Origin: Candidatus Aerophobota bacterium
GTDB taxonomy: Bacteria; Aerophobota; Aerophobia; Aerophobales; B47-G16
Reading direction: 5' to 3'
NCBI GenBank assembly: GCA_003648815.1
Contig: QMPZ01000053.1
Span: 1-9,251, forward strand
Length of the DNA: 9,251 nt
Below, piece by piece: positions 5,423-9,251 of the stretch. The notes under the pieces are model-generated. The model searched no databases. It worked only from the letters and a program-made list of their open reading frames with translations, and was not told the origin of the DNA. The translations under genes were made by a program, and so were the position numbers. Within the stretch, counting starts at the first letter, position 1. The number at the start of each line of letters is the position of its first letter.

Positions 5423-6596
5423 CCCTGCTTAATGCCTGATCGATGTCCTCAATGAGGTCCTCAGCGTCCTCAATCCCACAGGAAAGGCGAACTAAACCTT
5501 TGTTGATTCCCATCCGCCTTCTCTCCTCTTCACTAAGGTCGGCATGGGACGTATTAAAGGGCATACTTACCAGGCTTTCCACTCCACCTAAGCTGGTTGC
5601 TTGCCTTATAATCTTCAAGTTTTTCATAAACTCAAGCCCTGCTTCATCACCTCCCTTGATCTCAAAGCTGACCATCCCACTGCAGCCTTTTTTGAGGAGG
5701 TGCTTAGCAAGCTTTCTCTGTGGATAGGAATCCAGCCCCGGATATATCACCCTTTTTATTCTTGGATGTCTTTCAAGATATTCAGCTATTCTTCTTCCGT
5801 TCTCATTATGGCGCTGCATTCTTAAGGAAAAAGTCTTAAGTCCCCTTTCCAGAAGAAAAGCCTGGTGAGGATCCATGCTTCCCCCAAACCTTACCATCTT
5901 CTCCCATATTCTGTCAATCAGGAACTTCTTACCCACAACCACTCCCGCGATGATGTCGCTGTGTCCGTTAAGGTATTTGGTGGCGCTGTGGACTACCAGG
6001 TCAACTCCGTACTCTAAGGGACGGAGGTTATAGGGAGTTAAGAAGGTATTGTCAATGATGGTTATGAGGTTATGCTCTCTGGCAATCTCAACGATTTTTG
6101 GTAGGTCCAGTATCTTCAACAGGGGATTGGAGAGACTCTCGAAGAAAAATAGCTTAGTATTAGGCCTTATGGAAGATTCTATCTCCTCTAAATCAGTGGA
6201 ATTTACTAAGGTGCTCTCGATGCCCAGGGAGGGAAGATCCCGATTTATGAGAACACTACTTCCTCCATAAAGGTCAAAGGTGGAGATGAGATGATCTCCT
6301 TTTTTCAAAATAGAAAGCAGGCTTGCTGCTATGGCTGCCATACCTGAGGAAAAGCTCAAGGCATCCTCTCCCCTTTCCAGGGCTTTCATCTTCTCCTCCA
6401 CCGCTCTTCTGGTAGGATTTCCCTCCCGGGTATAGATATTGGCTTGCCTTGTCTTTCCCTCCAGGATCCTCTCGTATTCCTTATCCGAGAGCAGAAAAGT
6501 TGAACTCTGGAATATAGGTGTTACTACTGCTCTCACCGCCTCATCAATGTATTCTCCTGAATGCACCGAAATCGTGGACATCCCCTTATATTCCAT
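5409..6596 (-). CDS. Cys/Met-metabolism PLP enzyme, cystathionine gamma-synthase/lyase type
   Basis: The ATG at 6596 gives 395 residues and has TAAGGAGGAA just upstream (6601-6610). A longer frame from 6626 would include this ribosome site in the coding part and is rejected. Landmarks of the trans-sulfuration family: Y55-x-R57-x-GNP (cofactor phosphate, from the partner subunit), SSGMAAI at 83-89, Y110 stacking on PLP, D182 of DNTF, the Schiff-base K207 in HSATKYLNGHSD, and SLGGVESL at 335-342. The position of the methionine gamma-lyase active-site cysteine (LYGC) is LYGG here (G112), which argues against that activity. Cystathionine gamma-synthase, cystathionine gamma-lyase or O-acyl-homoserine sulfhydrylase remain possible; sequence alone does not separate them. 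It is a single-gene unit with its own promoter, and its end overlaps the DUF763 gene. Confidence 0.92.
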   Translation of the reverse strand: MEYKGMSTISVHSGEYIDEAVRAVVTPIFQSSTFLLSDKEYERILEGKTRQANIYTREGNPTRRAVEEKMKALERGEDALSFSSGMAAIAASLLSILKKGDHLISTFDLYGGSSVLINRDLPSLGIESTLVNSTDLEEIESSIRPNTKLFFFESLSNPLLKILDLPKIVEIAREHNLITIIDNTFLTPYNLRPLEYGVDLVVHSATKYLNGHSDIIAGVVVGKKFLIDRIWEKMVRFGGSMDPHQAFLLERGLKTFSLRMQRHNENGRRIAEYLERHPRIKRVIYPGLDSYPQRKLAKHLLKKGCSGMVSFEIKGGDEAGLEFMKNLKIIRQATSLGGVESLVSMPFNTSHADLSEEERRRMGINKGLVRLSCGIEDAEDLIEDIDQALSRVSRW

Positions 6597-6630
6597 AATC
6601 TTCCTCCTTAAAAAGTTAAAGTTCACCTGT

Positions 6631-6658
6631 ATCTTAACTTACTTTCGAAAAAGTGCAA
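6631..6658 (-). promoter_or_regulatory. Candidate promoter of the PLP-enzyme gene
   Basis: On the minus strand TTGCAC (6658-6653) and TAAGAT (6636-6631) are 16 bp apart, giving a start near 6624 and a leader of about 28 nt with an excellent ribosome site. An imperfect inverted repeat, AAGTTAAG and CTTTAACTT with one bulge, flanks the -10 and start point, and might be an operator. This is inference from consensus only. Confidence 0.45.
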
Positions 6659-6691
6659 CAGGCACCTTCAGTAAAACAGGTAATTTCACAT

Positions 6692-6720
6692 TTGACATTT
6701 ATCTATAAAACCCGTATCAT
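6692..6720 (+). promoter_or_regulatory. Consensus promoter of the DUF4870-ompH-like unit
   Basis: A perfect -35 TTGACA (6692-6697), 17-bp spacer and -10 TATCAT (6715-6720) give a start near 6727 and a leader of about 58 nt. The leader has a near-palindrome, TTTTTCAGG/CCTGAGAAAAA (6748-6767), followed by AAGGAGG (6771-6777). A stem here could affect access to the ribosome site. The promoter lies about 35 bp from the divergent PLP-enzyme promoter. Confidence 0.6.
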
Positions 6721-6784
6721 ATCCACAGGGTTTGGATTATTTTAGATATTTTTCAGGCCTGAGAAAAAACAAGGAGGAAACAAG

Positions 6785-7129
6785 ATGGCAGAGACCTCGA
6801 TAAATCTGAAGGAAAACGTAGTAGGAGCTTTGTGCTATGTCCTGGGCTGGATAACCGGCATAGTATTTTTAATTGTGGAGAAGAAGAACAGATTTGTCCG
6901 CTTTCACGCTATGCAGTCCTTGGTGACATTTCTTTCGCTGTCGGTGATAAGGTGGATATTTAGATGGATACCGTTTGTTGGACGGGGAATTTCAGTCTTG
7001 ATATGGATACTCTCATTGATACTCTGGCTGGTGCTGATGATTAAAGCATATCAGGGAGAGATGTATAAGCTTCCCATCATAGGAGATTTCGCCGAGGGGC
7101 TTTTGAAAAATAGGGATGCAAAGGATTAA
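6785..7129 (+). CDS. DUF4870-family small membrane protein
   Basis: This 114-residue protein matches the DUF4870/Tic20-like pattern: LKENVVGALCYVLGWITGIVF leading into KKNRFVRFHAMQSL (33-46), the family's most conserved stretch. Hydrophobic helices at about 11-30, 42-60 and 67-87 are followed by the usual AYQGEMYKLPIIGDFAE tail (88-104). The loop with KKNRFVRFH should be cytoplasmic. The family is widespread in bacteria and archaea and its role is not established. AAGGAGG 7 nt before the ATG makes the start clear. The OmpH-like gene begins 59 nt after its stop with no terminator between, so the two are likely cotranscribed. Confidence 0.87.
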   Translation: MAETSINLKENVVGALCYVLGWITGIVFLIVEKKNRFVRFHAMQSLVTFLSLSVIRWIFRWIPFVGRGISVLIWILSLILWLVLMIKAYQGEMYKLPIIGDFAEGLLKNRDAKD

Positions 7130-7188
7130 AGTTTCAGGAATAATCTAAAGGGAAAACTGATAAGTAAAATTTATGAGGAGAAGAAGAA

Positions 7189-7719
7189 ATGCTCAAAGAA
7201 GTGACAGTAAAACTTGCCTTGTTGGTCATCTTCTTTTTAATATTGACTGCAGGTGTAGCTGTATCCAGACAGGTCTCAGAGGAAAAGGTAAAGGTAGCGA
7301 TTTTTGATCTACAAGAAGTGTTTGGTAGATATCAGAAGACGAAGGATTTTCAGGCGGAGTTCGAAAGGTACTGCCAGCAAGTTTCAGCTCAACTTGAGGA
7401 AAAGAGAAAGGAGGTAGAGAAGTTAAAGGAAGAGCTTATAAGGCAGGAAATGATGCTTACCCGCTCTGAAAGGGAGAGAAAGAAAGAGGAACTAAGGAAT
7501 AAGGAAGAAGAACTTGGAAAGCTAGCTCAGTCCATACAAAGAGAGATAGAGGAAAAAAGACAATCGTACACTAAGCAGATAATTGAGGACATACTCTCTA
7601 TGTGTCTCCTTTTAAAGGAGGAGAAAGGATACGACCTTATTTTGGATAAAAGCTCTCTACCCGACCTGACCGAAGAGATCCTGCTAAAGCTAAATGAAAA
7701 ATACAAAGGGGAAAAATAG
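7189..7719 (+). CDS. OmpH/Skp-like periplasmic chaperone
   Basis: The 176-residue product has an N-terminal signal sequence: K8 followed by a hydrophobic stretch to about residue 25, with possible cleavage after AVS at 24-26. The mature start KVKVAIFDLQEVFGRYQKTK is the OmpH signature. A long charged coiled coil runs from about 55 to 130, very rich in E, K, R and Q. The end EEKGYDLILDKSSLPDLTEEILLKLNEKY is the returning beta-strand and helix of the Skp body. Skp trimers hold unfolded outer-membrane proteins in the periplasm, so this gene points to a diderm cell. It is not next to bamA or lpxD, its usual neighbours, so it may be a second copy or a dispersed one. TGAGGAG precedes the ATG by about 9 nt. 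Confidence 0.87.
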   Translation: MLKEVTVKLALLVIFFLILTAGVAVSRQVSEEKVKVAIFDLQEVFGRYQKTKDFQAEFERYCQQVSAQLEEKRKEVEKLKEELIRQEMMLTRSERERKKEELRNKEEELGKLAQSIQREIEEKRQSYTKQIIEDILSMCLLLKEEKGYDLILDKSSLPDLTEEILLKLNEKYKGEK

Positions 7720-7733
7720 CTTTTTTTCTCTTT
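7705..7733. terminator. Possible bidirectional terminator between convergent OmpH-like and rnz genes
   Basis: AAAGGGGAAAAA (7705-7716) can pair, with G-U wobbles, to TTTTTTTCTCTTT (7721-7733) around the loop TAGC. The T-rich right arm would also supply a U-tract. The stem includes the OmpH-like stop codon (7717-7719) and reaches the RNase Z stop region. The GC content of the stem is low, so termination strength is doubtful. Confidence 0.35.
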
Positions 7734-8643
7734 ATATGGTAATCCTCATAAAATCCTCTGCTATCTTAAAGTTTGAAAGATCCTGAATTTGTTTCTTTAA
7801 CTCCTTCGGGTTTTTATATCTTCTGCTGATGTGCGTTAAGACAACCTCTTTAACATTTGCTTCCCTTACCATTTCTACGACATCCTTAAATGAGGCGTGC
7901 ATATATTTGTCGGCATCTTCCAGGTCGAAATACGTACAATCCTGAATTAATAGATCCGCATCCCGAGCTAACTTGATCAGATTCTCGCATATTTTGGTAT
8001 CTCCGGAATAGACTACCTTCTTCCCCTTTTTTATCAAGGATACATCCTCGAGTTTAATTTCCCTATCTTGAAAAATTGCCTTACCCTTTTCTTTAATTTC
8101 CCGGTAAATTACTCCCTGAGCTGGAAGACCTATCTTTCTTGCTTTTTCCTTGTCAATTCCAATTTCATCTTTTTCTATCAAACCGTAGGCTACTGCCGGC
8201 ACGTTATGCTCCACAGGGATTGATACCACCTTAAAGCTATCTGTCTCCAGTAAGGTCTTTATCTCACTGCCCTCCACCGGAACATCTTCAGGTACAATCT
8301 CAAAATTTCTCGAGGGATGCCCTAACTTTATTAAATTGCCGAGTTTTTCTACTTCTGGTATATAAACGCTCAAGGGCTTTTGTCTTCCCTCAAAGTTCAT
8401 GGTGTACACCAATCCGGGCAGGCCAAGGTAATGATCCGGATGCCAGTGGGTTATGAAAATTGCGCTCAGCTTCATAAGGTTCAAGCCGGCCAGGAGCATC
8501 TGCCTCTGCGCTCCTTCCCCGCAATCAAATAAACAGAAGAACCCACTTCTCCCCTCGTAGCTGAGGTGTATAGCTGGATGAGCTCTTTTCCGGGTTGGAA
8601 TGCCCGCCGTTGTACCCAAGAAAGTGACCTTAATTTTACCCAT
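7732..8643 (-). CDS. rnz: Ribonuclease Z (tRNA 3'-processing endonuclease)
   Basis: RNase Z trims the 3' trailer of tRNA precursors. The 303-residue length is right for the short bacterial/archaeal form. Motifs in order: FLGTTAGIPTRKR (8-20), FDCGEGAQRQ (39-48), the metallo-beta-lactamase motif THWHPDH (65-71, with H66, H68, D70 and H71), the family-specific VEHNVPAVAYG with H146 (144-154), SGDT with D215 (213-216), the MHASF histidine H249, and LTHISRRY with H271 (269-276). The segment IGLPAQGVIYREIKEKGK is the expected substrate-side loop after the third motif. All metal ligands are present, so it should be active. The ATG at 8643 starts right at the conserved region; no Shine-Dalgarno is evident upstream. 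The 211 bp before it hold no gene. Confidence 0.95.
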   Translation of the reverse strand: MGKIKVTFLGTTAGIPTRKRAHPAIHLSYEGRSGFFCLFDCGEGAQRQMLLAGLNLMKLSAIFITHWHPDHYLGLPGLVYTMNFEGRQKPLSVYIPEVEKLGNLIKLGHPSRNFEIVPEDVPVEGSEIKTLLETDSFKVVSIPVEHNVPAVAYGLIEKDEIGIDKEKARKIGLPAQGVIYREIKEKGKAIFQDREIKLEDVSLIKKGKKVVYSGDTKICENLIKLARDADLLIQDCTYFDLEDADKYMHASFKDVVEMVREANVKEVVLTHISRRYKNPKELKKQIQDLSNFKIAEDFMRITI

Positions 8644-8854
8644 ATGTCCACTATATCAAATATTTTCCATTCTGACACGCATCGCGTTAATTTTATCCAC
8701 AAAATTGCTCAAAATACCTCCATAAATGCCCCTATCTTGCGAGTTCAGGAGTCAGGGTATATTTTATACCTTGCTTTCTCCCACTTCTTCCTTTGTAGCA
8801 AGCTCTCCTTTGTCTTCTAATTCTTTGCTTCCTCACTCCAGCAAAATCTTCTTT

Positions 8855-9251
8855 CTATCTTATTTCTCCTTCTTGTATACCAAAAATTGGATTATCCTCC
8901 AAACTTTTTAGTGTTCTAATTTTCCATTTACCATTTTCTTTAATCACCCTAAAAGGGTCATCGCATTTATCCCCATCTGAGGATATCCAGTAGACATCAT
9001 AATAAGTATTCTCATCAATTTCTTCTTCTTCACAGCTGAATATTTTTTTCAAGGCCAAATTTTAGCACCTCAGGATTTTGTAATATCAGTTTTGATTCAG
9101 GATCCTTTTGCATTGCTTCTTCAAATGATTTTTGCATTGTGCTAACTATAAGTGCTACAAAAAATTCTGGGTATTTCTTTGACCAACATTCTACTGCTTT
9201 TTCATTATCCTTTAATACTATCGCTTCCAAAAAAGATTTTACTGCATTCTC
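8855..9251 (-). pseudogene. Unknown gene, frameshifted and cut by the window edge (possible NTF2-like domain)
   Basis: On the minus strand an open frame enters from the window edge, reading ENAVKSFLEAIVLKDNEKAV and on to EVLKFGLEK, and stops at 9030. A second frame reads LKKIFSCEEEEIDENTYYDV through GKWKIRTL to 8855. The two overlap at a run of seven A's (9043-9049 on the minus strand). Dropping one A joins them smoothly as LEKIFSCEEEE, a +1 shift. The joined protein has an N-terminal helix pair (AVKSFLEAI...NEKAVECW) and a C-terminal strand pattern ending KENGKWKI, like small NTF2/DUF4878-type proteins, but the match is loose. Its true start lies outside the window. It could be a recent pseudogene, an assembly or sequencing indel in a homopolymer, or slippage-dependent expression. 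Confidence 0.6.

Noticed and set aside
5443..6708. Plus-strand open frames across the PLP-enzyme gene
   Set aside because: They are antisense shadows of a well-supported minus-strand gene.
8481..8820. Open frames opposite and beside the start of rnz
   Set aside because: The minus one overlaps rnz in another frame and the plus ones are antisense or low-complexity; none shows a domain.
1..9251. CRISPR arrays, tRNA or rRNA genes, complete insertion sequences
   Set aside because: No regularly spaced repeats, no tRNA-like cloverleaf or rRNA segment, and no transposase frame were seen.

Overview
The window looks like chromosomal DNA from an uncultured, anaerobic-type or thermophile-related diderm bacterium of moderately low GC. 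This is inference from gene content. An OmpH/Skp-like periplasmic chaperone implies an outer membrane. A THEP1-type NTPase and a DUF763 protein are families I associate with archaea and deep-branching thermophilic bacteria. Bacterial -35/-10 promoters and Shine-Dalgarno sites are plain. I cannot name the phylum; candidate phyla such as Aerophobetes or Atribacterota would fit, but nothing in the sequence proves it.

Left third (1-2831, all plus strand) is accessory in character. It opens with a decayed tyrosine-recombinase C-terminus, then a tight DUF433 antitoxin / DUF5615 PIN-like toxin pair. A gene-free pyrimidine-rich stretch follows, then an unknown four-helix membrane protein, a VIT/CCC1-like membrane protein and a small membrane-anchored helical protein. 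Three promoters here share an extended -10 layout with 17-bp spacers. Two of them also carry a matching palindrome on the -35 box, with a compensated base-pair change between the copies.

Middle (2842-6596): a minus-strand THEP1 NTPase diverges from a plus-strand pair encoding an AadA-like nucleotidyltransferase and a DUF763 protein, which overlap by one base. This pair converges, with a 14-nt overlap of coding ends, on a minus-strand cystathionine gamma-synthase/lyase-type PLP enzyme.

Right part (6692-9251): a divergent promoter region drives a DUF4870 membrane protein and an OmpH/Skp-like protein on the plus strand. They converge on minus-strand RNase Z. The window ends in a minus-strand gene broken by a +1 frameshift at a run of seven A's and cut by the window edge.

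I find no complete new multi-gene system. The best leads are the repeated palindromic promoter of the left third, the coupled nucleotidyltransferase/DUF763 pair, and the unknown membrane gene under the palindromic promoter.
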